Source of the DNA: Paenibacillus sonchi
GTDB lineage: Bacteria; Bacillota; Bacilli; Paenibacillales; Paenibacillaceae
Direction of reading: 5' to 3'
DNA: 64,000 bases
Assembly: GCF_016772475.1 (NCBI RefSeq)
Contig: NZ_CP068595.1
Location: 3,720,001 to 3,784,000 of the forward strand
Both the position numbers and the translations under genes were made by a program. The notes under the pieces are model-generated. The model made no database searches and was not told where the DNA came from. It saw only the letters and a program-made list of their open reading frames with translations. Below are positions 54,552 to 63,190 of the stretch, piece by piece (the stretch's first letter is position 1; the number at the start of each line of letters is the position of its first letter).

Positions 54552-57500
54552 ATGGAAAATGATCTTAGTCTTAACTCAAAGATTGCTGTCATCGGAATGG
54601 CTGGAAGGTTCCCGCAAGCGGGGGATATCGGGGAATTCTGGCATAACCTGGTTCAAGGTGCGGAAGGGATTCAATTCTTCTCGAAAGAGGAATTGCGGCA
54701 GGCGGGAGTGAATCCGGCCCTGCTTGAGAAACCCGAATATGTACCGGCTTCCGGCCGTTTACAAGACATCGGGCGGTTTGATGCCGCCTTTTTTCAATAC
54801 ACCCCAAGAGAAGCGGAAATCATGGACCCGCAGCAGCGGCTGTTTCTGGAATGCGCTTGGACGGCAATCGAGGATGCCGGGCATAGCCTGTCCCAATACG
54901 ACGGGGCGGTTGGCGTATTCGCAGGGGTTGGTGCAAATAAATATATCACCCATATTATGAGCCATCCTGAGCTGCTGCAGATCCTGGACCACCGGCAAAT
55001 CGAGGTAGCCAATGATAAGGACTTCCTCACAACCCGGGTTTCTTACAAACTGAATGCGACCGGTCCCAGTTTTGCCGTACAGACCGCTTGCTCTTCCTCC
55101 CTCGTGAGTGTGCATATCGCATGCCAAAGCTTGTTGAATGGCGAGTGTGATATGGCGCTGGCCGGGGGCGTTTCCATTCAATTTTTAGAAAAGAGCGGAT
55201 ACCTCTATAAAGCGGGCGGCATCGAATCGCCGGATGGACACTGCCGCTGCTTCGATGAAAAAGCGGAAGGAACCGTGTTCGGCGACGGGGTTGGTGTGAT
55301 TGTACTCAAAAGGCTGGAGGAAGCCATTGCGGACAAGGATTATATCTATGCCGTGATTAGCGGGTCAGCCATCGGCAATGACGGGGCAGGCAAGATCGGG
55401 TTTACGGCACCGGGATTTGACGGACAGGTACAAGTGATTTCGGAGGCTATGGAAGTGGCCGGAGTGACGCCGCATGATATAGGATATATCGAGGCGCACG
55501 GCACCGGAACCAAATTGGGCGATCAGGTAGAGATTGCGGCCCTTAAGGAAGTGTTCAAAAGCCGGGCTCAGGAAAAGGCGTGTTACATTGGTTCCGTCAA
55601 GTCCAGCATCGGGCATTTGAACACCGCCTCAGGCATCGCCGGCCTGATCAAAACGGTTCTGGTCATCCAGCAGAATCTCATCCCGCCGCTCCTGCACCTC
55701 CGAAGCCCGAATCAGCAGCTGGAGTTGGAGGACAGCCCGTTCCGGCTGAATCAGAGTCCGGTGACCTGGGCCGCGGGTGGACAGAAAAGGGTGGCGGGTG
55801 TCAGTTCTTTTGGCATCGGAGGCACCAATGCCCATGTCATTGTCGAACAAGCCCCGGACCTCCGTCCGGAACCAGGCAGACAGGCGAGTTATCTGCTGCC
55901 GTTCTCGGGAAAAACGGAGCAGGCCCGGCAGCGCAATCTTGACAATCTGCTGGCATACCTCAAAGCCAATCCGGAGGCCGATCCGGCACGGGTGTCTTAT
56001 ACCCTTCAGACGGGAAGGGAGCATTTTGACTACCGGGGCTTTCTTCTTTGCGGCAACCATGGAGAGCAGCGGATCATCTGCCCGGACCAGCGGGCGGTTA
56101 AGCAGGAGAAATCCGTTGTTTTCTTGATCTCTTTGGAACAGGCGCCCCCGTAATCATGGTTCGGGAATTGTACAGGCAAGAGCCTTTCTTCCGAAAAACA
56201 ATGGACGAAAGTTTTCATATGGTGGAACGGATGTTTCAGCTTGATCTCACAAAGCGGATATCTCCTGAAGCTGATAACGTTCAAGGACAAGCGGAGTTCG
56301 CCTCCAGCCAGGAGCCCTATGGACTGCTTCTGTCTTTCATATTTGGTTATTCCCTGGCACAGCTATGGCAGCACTGGGGCGTTTTCCCGCAAGCGGTGGC
56401 CGGGGACTGGATCGGTGAATATGTCGGCGCTTGCCTGGCGAATGTTTTTGCACGTGAGGATGCCTTGAAATTATTGTTCCTCCAAGGGGAGGTTCCGGAA
56501 GGCATGGTGCTGGGACAACCAGCCATCCCGGTTCTGTCCAATATATCGCAGACCTGGTTGGAAGAAGGGCAGGCAACCTCCCTGGCCTATTGGAAACAGG
56601 CCTTGAACCAGTCGAGCAATCTGCTGGCTTGCGTGTCAGAGCTTGCCGCACTCCAAAATCCGGTATTTATCAAAATCGGTCCGGGACACCATCGTCCGGA
56701 TAGGCTGGACCTGACCATCCAAGAAAAAAATCAAACCGCTCTATTGCTGGATTCCCTGCCCGGGGAAGCAGACAACGAATCGGTTCACATGGTCCTTCAA
56801 GGCTCGCTGGGAAGGCTGTGGCTGGAGAACGTTGAGGTCTGCTGGAAGAACGTTCAATCCGGCGGGCAGGCAAGAAAAATTCCGCTGCCTGCCTATGCTT
56901 TTGATAGAGAGACTTACTGGATTGACAGAGCTGCTGCTGGTGAACAGGGCAGCCTTGAGGCAGGTGAACTTCACGAAGAGCCAGCAATGGTAATGAACCG
57001 GGGAGACCATTTCGTTCAGATTGGCAGCACGGGCTATACGCTGGATTCGTCTCAGCTGCAGCAAGTTCAGGAGCTGCTTGCCAGCTTCACCCCCAATTCT
57101 GCCGTCTCCTTCCCGGATGTACCCGAGAAGCGTAAAGCGTATATCGTTTCCAGACTGTGCAGCATCCTGGGGGAATTATTAGGAACACAACCGGTCAGCA
57201 GTCAGGACGACTTTTTCGAAATTGGGGGCGATTCTGTAACGGCTATCCAGTTTGCCTCGCGTGCGAAGGATTTTGACATTGTGTTTGCTTCAGATCTGCT
57301 CTTTGAATACCCGACGATAGAGCAATTATCGGATAAAATCCTGGAGCAACCGATGGCTTCCCTGCAAGAAGAAAAGCCTGTGCCGGAACAACGGGCGGGC
57401 ATTCATTATTTTGATGTCAGTACCTCCGATCAGAGCCTGTTGGCGGAGGTCTTATCTGCCGAAGAAGTCGAAAGTGTGTATCCGCTGTCATTTATGCAGC

Positions 57501-58801
57501 TTCTGGTGTTGAACCACAATATCATCAACGCCCGTTTAGGCACGGTGAACCTGCTTTCGTTTCAGATTTTCGAAGAGCTGCACCGCGGCCGTTTTCAGTC
57601 CGCCTGGAACGAAGTGGTGAACCGTCACACCCTGCTGCGGACAGGCTTTGTCTGGAGAAGAATTTCTAATCCGGTTCAGTTTGTCAAAAAAAAGGCTGAA
57701 ATCACCATCCACGAGCTGGATTGGACCGGGCTCTCCCAAGAAGGGCAGCAGCTCGCACTGGAGGAGTTCCTTTCCCTTGAAAGCAAAAGAAGCTTTAAAG
57801 TGGATGAGGTTCCGCAAATGCGTTTCCATCTTATGAAGCTCGGGGAGGCCTGCTACCAATTTGTCTGGTCCTACCAGAACTCTTTGTTTGACGGCTGGAG
57901 CATGAATATTATTTTACGGGAAGTATGGGACAGCTATGAGCAGAGCGAATCCCGGAGGCTTCTGCCCGAAACTGCAGCTACTCCTTATCTAACCTATATG
58001 CAATGGCAAAAAACAAAGGATATCGGGGAAGCGAAGCAGTGCTGGACAGAAGAAATGAAGGATTTCAGTATGGAAACGCAGCCGGAGTTAGCGAACGACA
58101 ATTCCTCTCTGAACTACGAAGGCGCTTTTCAGAGTGCGGATATTCCTCCCGGTGATCTGCAGGCGGCAAGAGATTATGCCCGGAAAGGACAGATCACGAT
58201 GAATACGCTGTTTCTCGGCGTGTGGGGTCTGGTGCTTGCCCGGTTGCTCAAGAAGCAGGACCTCATGCTCGGAATGATTACTTCCGGAAGAGTCCCGGAG
58301 GTGGAGCATATGGATACCATGGTGGGATTGTTTACGAACAGCCTGCCTGTCCGCTTGACATACGCTCCTGCGGAGCGTGTCCTGGACTGGTTTCAGGCGC
58401 TGCAAAAAAAATTACTGAAGCTCAGACGCCACGAGCATGTTACGTTACAGCAGATAAGCCAGTGGTCCGGGCTTCCCGTCAACTATTTACAGAGGGTGGC
58501 CAACACACGGAGTCTGGTCTACACCAATTTTCCGTATCACGTGAACCAGACAGAGAGCGGAAGCGGGCAGAACCTGCTTCAAGCAGAGAGCATCGGCCAA
58601 TTGCAGCTTCCCCTGCGTCTGTTTGTCAATCCGGGTGAAGAGCGGTTTACGCTCCGGATCGAATACAACCGCAGCGTGTATGATCATGACCATATCGCTA
58701 ACCTGCTGCTGGATATCCGGCAGCAGCTAGCCAAGATTCCCCGTGTGTCAACACTTGGGGAGTTAGTCCATCCAGAGGGAGAGCAGAAAGGACATTTGTA
58801 A
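54552..58801 (+). CDS. Terminal PKS/NRPS protein: KS-AT(degenerate)-ACP-C
   Basis: About 1416 residues after repair of one frameshift at 56145. KS 54580-55850 (TACSSSL, EAHGTGT, SIGH). AT remnant 56110-56700. ACP 57120-57350 (GGDS). C 57460-58760, which ends the protein. No KR, so the last extension should keep a beta-keto group. No thioesterase or reductase domain follows. The C domain motif is QNSLFDG in place of HHxxxDG, so the second (catalytic) His is Asn. This domain may release the chain onto a free amine, act on a partner substrate, or be inactive. ATG 54552 is 8 bases after AAAGGA; the in-frame ATG 54546 is too close to it. The stop overlaps the start of the UvrA-like gene (TAATG). 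Confidence 0.9.
56110..56700 (+). other. Degenerate acyltransferase domain, module 15
   Basis: About 192 residues. VAGDWIGEYVGACLANVFAR aligns with IGYSIGEYVAACLAGVFSL, so the catalytic Ser is Trp while GEY is kept. The subdomain with the catalytic His is missing: FLQGEVPEGMV runs almost directly into the strand IPVLSN. IKIGPGHH and LPAYAFDRETYW flank it normally. Confidence 0.85.
56145..56149 (+). other. Frameshift (one C missing) inside the AT remnant
   Basis: Run of 5 C. Adding one C restores VVFLISLEQAPPVIMVRELY, continuing the AT remnant. Confidence 0.85.
57460..58760 (+). other. C-terminal condensation domain with altered active site
   Basis: The domain keeps the C1-like start (SVYPLSFMQ), RHTLLRTGF, and the later motifs of a C domain (LMLGMITSGR, VGLFTNSLPVR). 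The active-site motif reads QNSLFDGWS. Every other complete C domain in the line keeps both histidines. It is the last domain of the last assembly-line protein. Confidence 0.88.
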
Positions 58802-61225
58802 TGAAACATATTGAGGTCTATAATGCCAAATTGCATAATCTCAAAAACATCACAACGAAGATTCCGAAGCAACAGCTTATTGTCGTAACGGGCATAAGCG
58901 GATCGGGGAAATCCAGCTTTATCTTTGATACGCTCCATCATGAAGGGCAGCGGCTGTATCTGGAGGCCTTGGGCATTTCCCATGACGTCCTGCACTATGA
59001 CTCGTTTGATATGATTCAGGGGCTTAGTCCGACGATTGCCGTGCAGCAGAGAACCGTGAGCAACCTGAACCCAAGGTCGGTTGTAGGGACAGCCACCCGG
59101 CTCCTGAACCTGATGGCGCTGATCTATGTGAACGAAGGGGCAGAGAAGGGGAGTGAGCAGACAGAGGCTTCCTTGCGGGGTTATGTCCCCGGGATGTTTA
59201 TGTTCAACTCCCCTCATGGGTCCTGCCCGGCCTGCAGCGGCAGAGGAACGATCACTGAGGTGAATATTGCGAAGATTCTGCCCCCTGACAGCGAATCGAT
59301 CGAAGTATGGCATCAGTTCGCCTATGAATTTCCGCAGCACAAAAAAGAAGAAAAGGAATATGTCACGAAAAGGTTTGCTAACTTTATCCAATCTTATAAT
59401 CTCGCGCCGGAGACGCCGGTTTCTGAATTATCTGAAGAGGTCAGGGACGTTTTTATGCATTACCGGCCCAAACGGACGCAAAGCAAAGGGAACCTTATCT
59501 TTTATGGCGTGAATGTAGTTATTGAGGAGAAGCTGAAAAAAGTGAATCTGCAGCAGTTTCCTGATCTCCACATTACCCGGCCGTGTACGAGATGCCACGG
59601 GTACCGGATCGGGGAAAAAGCGCTATCCGTCACGTTGGAGAATAAGCATATTGGCCAGCTTTGCCGGATGGATGTGCTCGGGCTTACAGCGTTTTTTCAG
59701 CATTATCTGGACGTAAGGCCGCATACTGCTTTTGTGATGCATTTGATCAAGGAGATTCTCAGCAAGCTGGCCTGTATGGAGACCGTTGGATTATCTTACC
59801 TTAATCTGTACCGGGAAATTCCGTCACTTAGCGGCGGGGAAATTCAGAGATTGCATATTATGTCCCATCTTTCAGCCAAAGTGGATTCGATTATTTATAT
59901 CTTTGATGAACCGACGGCCGGCCTGCACGAAGTGGAGAAGGCCAAAATTATCGAAAGCTTTCAAAGCTTGAAGGAGCAAGGAAATACGGTAATTGTCGTA
60001 GAGCATGACGAAAGTGTGATCCGGCAGGCTGAATATATCATTGATTTTGGTCCCAAAGCGGGTGAGCAGGGCGGAACTATCGTCTATCAAGGGGACTATG
60101 CCCGCTTTATTGATTCCGCTGAATCCATAACAGCCAAGTATTTGCTTCATAAACCGATGCCGCCCAAAGAATATGCGGTTGCAGCGGATGCCACCACGCC
60201 CAGGCTTTCCATCAGGAATGCCCAAACCAATAACCTGAAGAATATTAACGTGGATATCCCGCTGCAGTCTATCGTAGGAATATGCGGTTTGTCCGGCAGC
60301 GGAAAAAGCTCCTTGATGATCGATACATTGATCCCTGAAGCTGCAGGCCGCATTGAAGGCGCGTGCACCGGGAAACAAGCGGGCGGACGAAGCCGAAAAC
60401 GAGACCGAAAATGACACCGTTCAGGCCAGCGCAGAGGCGGAGCTGGAAGGCGCCGGGAATATAGACGGATTTGTTGTCGTCACCCAGCAGTTGGCCCGGA
60501 GGCATGAGAATTCGATTGTGGCTACCTTTCTGGGGGTCTGGGAGCCGGTCCGCCATATTTTCTCCACCCAGGAAGAGGCGGCGGCACAGCAATTTACGAA
60601 AGGGCATTTTTCCTTTAACTCCATGGGCTCATGCCCAATGTGCAATGGGTACGGGCACATCAAGAGATGGCTGAGCCAGCTTGTGTTTAGCGAGGAATGC
60701 CCGTCCTGCCAAGGCAAACGCTTTAAGGATGAGGTGCTGCGGGTGAAGTATAAGCAGCGCAGTATTGCTGATATCCTTGCGATGTCTGTTACGGAAGCTC
60801 AGGCATTTTTTCAGGACCAGCCCAAGATCAGCAGCCTGCTCACTGCGATTGAAGAGATGGGCATGGGTTACATTCATTTGGGTCAAAGTCTCACAACACT
60901 GAGCGGAGGAGAAGTGCAGCGCTTAAAGCTTGCCAGAGAGCTCGGGAAAAGCGGAAAAGCCAACTATCTGTATATCTTGGATGAACCTACTGTCGGGCTC
61001 AGCTACTACGATGCCGAAAAATTGCTGATGATATTAAGCAAACTGGTAGCCGGCAAGCATTCCGTCATTCTCATCGAACATGACCCGTATGTTCTTTCCT
61101 ATTGTGATTATCTCATCGAGTTAGGGCCGGGCGCAGGACACAAGGGAGGGGAGATTGTTGCCACCGGAACACCTGAAGAAGTGAGAGCCAATGCCGGCTC
61201 GATGATCGGCCCATTTTTGGAATAG
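58801..61225 (+). CDS. UvrA-like ABC ATPase (self-resistance type), frameshifted
   Basis: About 807 residues once the frame is joined near 60340, shorter than the usual UvrA of about 940. First half: Walker [10 protein letters not shown], CxxC zinc-finger pairs ([16 protein letters not shown]), signature LSGGEIQRL, Walker [12 protein letters not shown]. Second half: Walker [18 protein letters not shown] and CPSCQGKRF, signature LSGGEVQRL, Walker [12 protein letters not shown]. UvrA recognises DNA lesions in nucleotide-excision repair. Short UvrA paralogues in antibiotic clusters (DrrC of daunorubicin is the classic case) protect the producer from DNA-binding products. The ATG shares one base with the previous stop, with AAAGGA upstream, so it is co-translated with the assembly line. 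An acidic stretch ([20 protein letters not shown]) just after the junction is unusual for the family. Confidence 0.9.
60330..60400 (+). other. Frameshift in the UvrA-like gene (one base extra or two missing)
   Basis: The upstream frame ends [17 protein letters not shown] and the downstream frame reads [19 protein letters not shown]. Dropping one base near 60341 gives [18 protein letters not shown]. The sign is opposite to the other eleven frameshifts, and no long base run is present. Confidence 0.75.
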
Positions 61226-61231
61226 CCCCAA

Positions 61232-61447
61232 CTATATAAGATGAACTTAAAAAATTCATAAAAGGGTAGAGTGCGGAGGGGAAGTTTGGAACTGGAAGAG
61301 CGGTAGCGTCCGCCTTTGTCACCGGATTTCAACCGCGAAAGGCGGTTCAATCAAAGAAATCTGGGGACAACAGCGGCTGGAAGTCCAAACATTCCCCGTA
61401 GTTACGACCATACCCCACAATATAAAACTATAGTTCAACTTATATAG
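61232..61447. mobile_element. MITE-like element with inverted repeats and internal folded structure
   Basis: The 269-base gap after the UvrA-like gene holds a 216-base element bounded by 16-base imperfect inverted repeats: CTATATAAGATGAACT (61232-61247) and AGTTCAACTTATATAG (61432-61447), which match at 15 of 16 positions. No open frame is present inside. Nested pairing is visible within: GGGGAAGTTTGGA (61278-61290) with TCCAAACATTCCCC (61384-61397), and TTGTCACCGGATTTC (61316-61330) with GAAATCTGGGGACAA (61356-61370). I see no clear target-site duplication. It starts 6 bases after the gene's stop. It could be a non-autonomous transposable element, a dispersed repeat, or a structured RNA. Confidence 0.6.
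61331..61347 (+). other. Hairpin tip of the structured element
   Basis: AACCGC (61331-61336), loop GAAAG, and GCGGTT (61342-61347) form a perfect 6-base stem at the end of the long inner stem 61316-61370. A second small stem, GCGG (61300-61303) with CCGC (61310-61313), branches off before it. Confidence 0.65.
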
Positions 61448-61494
61448 CTCCCAAAGCTTACCATTCTCATTCGAAACTGAAAGGGGAAGTATGA

Positions 61495-62523
61495 ATGAAG
61501 AAAGTGCTTTTACCGGTGGTACAGCCGCCTATTTGGGGATACCAGTTTTTTGCTTTTCCGCTTAGCATCGTGCTTGCACACGACAAAAGTCTGCCTTGGT
61601 TCTACAGCAACTATATACAAGTGTGTTATGATAAAAGACCTGATCCGCCCATCCCCTTTACTTTTTACATTCACGACCATACCTTAAATCCATGGCTGCA
61701 TGTCGAACGCCTGCAAAGAGGCACAATGGGCATCATTAAGCGGAATATTGTTGAATTTATCCGGGACTGTCTCGATGAAGGCATGTATTGTAATCTGAAC
61801 GTAGACGAGTTTTTTATCCCGGACCGGGAAGTTTACCGCAAAAGCCATCTTTCCCATGATGTATTGGTCCACGGCTATGATATGCAGGAACAGACCTTTC
61901 AGCTTATGGGCTTTACCGATAAGCATACCTTTGCTTCCACCAGCGTACGGTTTACCGACTTTGAGCAGGCGTATCACAACATTGATGTTATCGATCATCA
62001 GGCGGTGTGCGACCGGATCTTTCTGTATAAATGGAATGAATCAGGACATTATGATTTTGATCTGGCCCTGGTTCAGGAAACCCTTGAAGATTACCTGCTC
62101 TCCAGAAATACATCGGCCCGATTCCGGATGGTTGCCTCCCCTTGGAATCATTGTGATTACGGGTTGAAGACCTATGCCTCTCTGCTGCAATATTTCGAGC
62201 AACTGCTGAATGGGCAAACCGGCTTCGACGTCAGGCATATTCACAGCTTGTGGGAGCATAAGAGCTTGATGACAGCCCGCATCAGATACATGCAAGGGCT
62301 TACACAGCCGCTTATTTCTTCTGATGATGTGCTTGCTTCTGCCATGGAATTGGAACGGCTGGCCTTAAACGCGCGAAACTTGATGCTGAAATATTATTTG
62401 CACAACACTCCGCAATCGCTTGTCAGAATCATGGGGTATCTGGAAGAAATAGCGGCCAAGGAAAAGCTGTTTATGGAAAAGCAATTGGATCACCTGTCTC
62501 AAAACAAAGTGTATTCCTTCTAA
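61495..62523 (+). CDS. Uncharacterised protein in the NRPS/PKS cluster
   Basis: 342 residues, complete. ATG 61495 has AAAGGGGAAG 6-10 bases upstream; a nearby ATG at 61491 is in another frame. No signal peptide, membrane segment or nucleotide-binding motif is visible. The protein is rich in aromatic residues and His, with segments such as SHDVLVHGYDMQEQTFQLMG and SVRFTDFEQAY. This pattern (VxGYD, then a GF-type strand, then FxDFEQAY) reminds me of papain-fold proteins of the BtrH N-terminal type found in antibiotic clusters, but I cannot point to a convincing catalytic Cys. It follows the structured element and precedes a discrete carrier protein, so a role in handling a carrier-bound intermediate is a reasonable guess only. 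Confidence 0.75.
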   Translation: MKKVLLPVVQPPIWGYQFFAFPLSIVLAHDKSLPWFYSNYIQVCYDKRPDPPIPFTFYIHDHTLNPWLHVERLQRGTMGIIKRNIVEFIRDCLDEGMYCNLNVDEFFIPDREVYRKSHLSHDVLVHGYDMQEQTFQLMGFTDKHTFASTSVRFTDFEQAYHNIDVIDHQAVCDRIFLYKWNESGHYDFDLALVQETLEDYLLSRNTSARFRMVASPWNHCDYGLKTYASLLQYFEQLLNGQTGFDVRHIHSLWEHKSLMTARIRYMQGLTQPLISSDDVLASAMELERLALNARNLMLKYYLHNTPQSLVRIMGYLEEIAAKEKLFMEKQLDHLSQNKVYSF

Positions 62524-62588
62524 GCCATGTCATGATCCATCCCGCTCAAAGGCTGTAGATAAAATCCAAAAGGGGAGTGATTCTAAGC

Positions 62589-62891
62589 GTGATAACCAAA
62601 AACGAGATTGAAGCCCAATTGGTGCAAATTTATCTCAAACAGATGCAAGTGGTGGCAGCTGGCGATACTGCTGGCGATGCAGCTGTGCAGACCAACGGAA
62701 TTGATTTTTCCAGGGAGCAAATCAGCCTGCAGGAGGCAGGAATTAACTCACTGGGGTTCATCCGGTTAGTGGTTGAGATCGAAAATGCGTTTCAGATTCA
62801 ATTTGAGGATGACATGCTGGACATTCAATTATTCCATTCACTGCAAGATCTGGTTGCTTATATTGAGCGGGAAGTGAATAAAGCGTCGTGA
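62589..62891 (+). CDS. Discrete acyl carrier protein
   Basis: About 100 residues. The motif EAGINSLGFIRLVVEIE places the phosphopantetheine attachment site at Ser54, and FEDDMLDIQLFHSLQDLVAYIE is the usual end of an ACP. GTG 62589 has AGGGGAG at 62571-62577; a GTG at 62577 overlaps that binding site and is less likely. It is a free-standing carrier beside an unknown protein and a thioesterase. It may carry a special starter, extender or tailoring substrate. No ketosynthase or AMP ligase lies next to it, so its partner is not identified. Confidence 0.88.
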   Translation: MITKNEIEAQLVQIYLKQMQVVAAGDTAGDAAVQTNGIDFSREQISLQEAGINSLGFIRLVVEIENAFQIQFEDDMLDIQLFHSLQDLVAYIEREVNKAS

Positions 62892-62902
62892 CCTGCAATT
62901 TC

Positions 62903-62931
62903 TTGACAAGGGTATAGGCGTACGATAATAT
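62903..62931 (+). promoter_or_regulatory. Near-consensus sigma-A promoter before the thioesterase gene
   Basis: TTGACA at 62903-62908 and TAATAT at 62926-62931 are separated by exactly 17 bases, a near-perfect housekeeping promoter. It lies 12 bases after the ACP gene and about 260 bases before the thioesterase start, so the thioesterase can be transcribed apart from the megasynthase operon, with a long leader. Confidence 0.8.
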
Positions 62932-62989
62932 GTTGGTTAAGGGTTCCAAGTCGACAATTTTTTGGATAGATAAAGATACTCATAGTAGT

Positions 62990-63031
62990 AAAACCTGTCC
63001 TGACAACAGTAGAGTTATAGGGGAGGTTTTT
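62990..63031 (+). terminator. Terminator- or attenuator-like hairpin in the thioesterase leader
   Basis: AAAACCTGTCCT (62990-63001) pairs with AGGGGAGGTTTT (63019-63030) with two mismatches, and a T-rich stretch follows (63027-63031, then CTTTATT). It sits about 60 bases after the promoter, so it could attenuate transcription of the thioesterase gene. I see no T-box or known riboswitch core. Confidence 0.4.
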
Positions 63032-63118
63032 GCTTTATTCTCACAAAAATAACCAGACTGTTCTATTGAAGCTTAGGCACTTTAGAATGACGCAGGGGCC
63101 ATAAATGGTAGAGTAGTA

Positions 63119-63138
63119 GTGTATGATGCATGATACAC
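63119..63138. promoter_or_regulatory. Operator-like palindrome
   Basis: GTGTATGATGCATGATACAC is a 20-base palindrome with only the two central-flank G positions unpaired. It lies about 50 bases before the thioesterase start. It may be a repressor site or a stem affecting the leader. Confidence 0.4.
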
Positions 63139-63190
63139 GAAATGGCGAAGCTATGCCTCTGAAGACGTTGTCTAAAAAGGAGAATACGCA

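Larger units (their letters stand above)
62892..63190. other. Intergenic leader of the thioesterase gene
   Basis: A 299-base non-coding stretch. It contains the promoter, the attenuator-like hairpin and the palindrome listed separately, and ends in the ribosome binding site AAGGAG. I see no further gene or RNA family in it. Confidence 0.7.

Noticed and set aside
1980..61225. Internal promoters or terminators within the megasynthase operon
   Set aside because: Gene junctions overlap or are shorter than about 130 bases and carry only ribosome binding sites. I saw no convincing -35/-10 pair or T-tailed hairpin.
61278..61397. Known riboswitch or T-box in the structured element
   Set aside because: No recognisable riboswitch core or T-box sequence is present, and the inverted ends suggest a repeat element instead.
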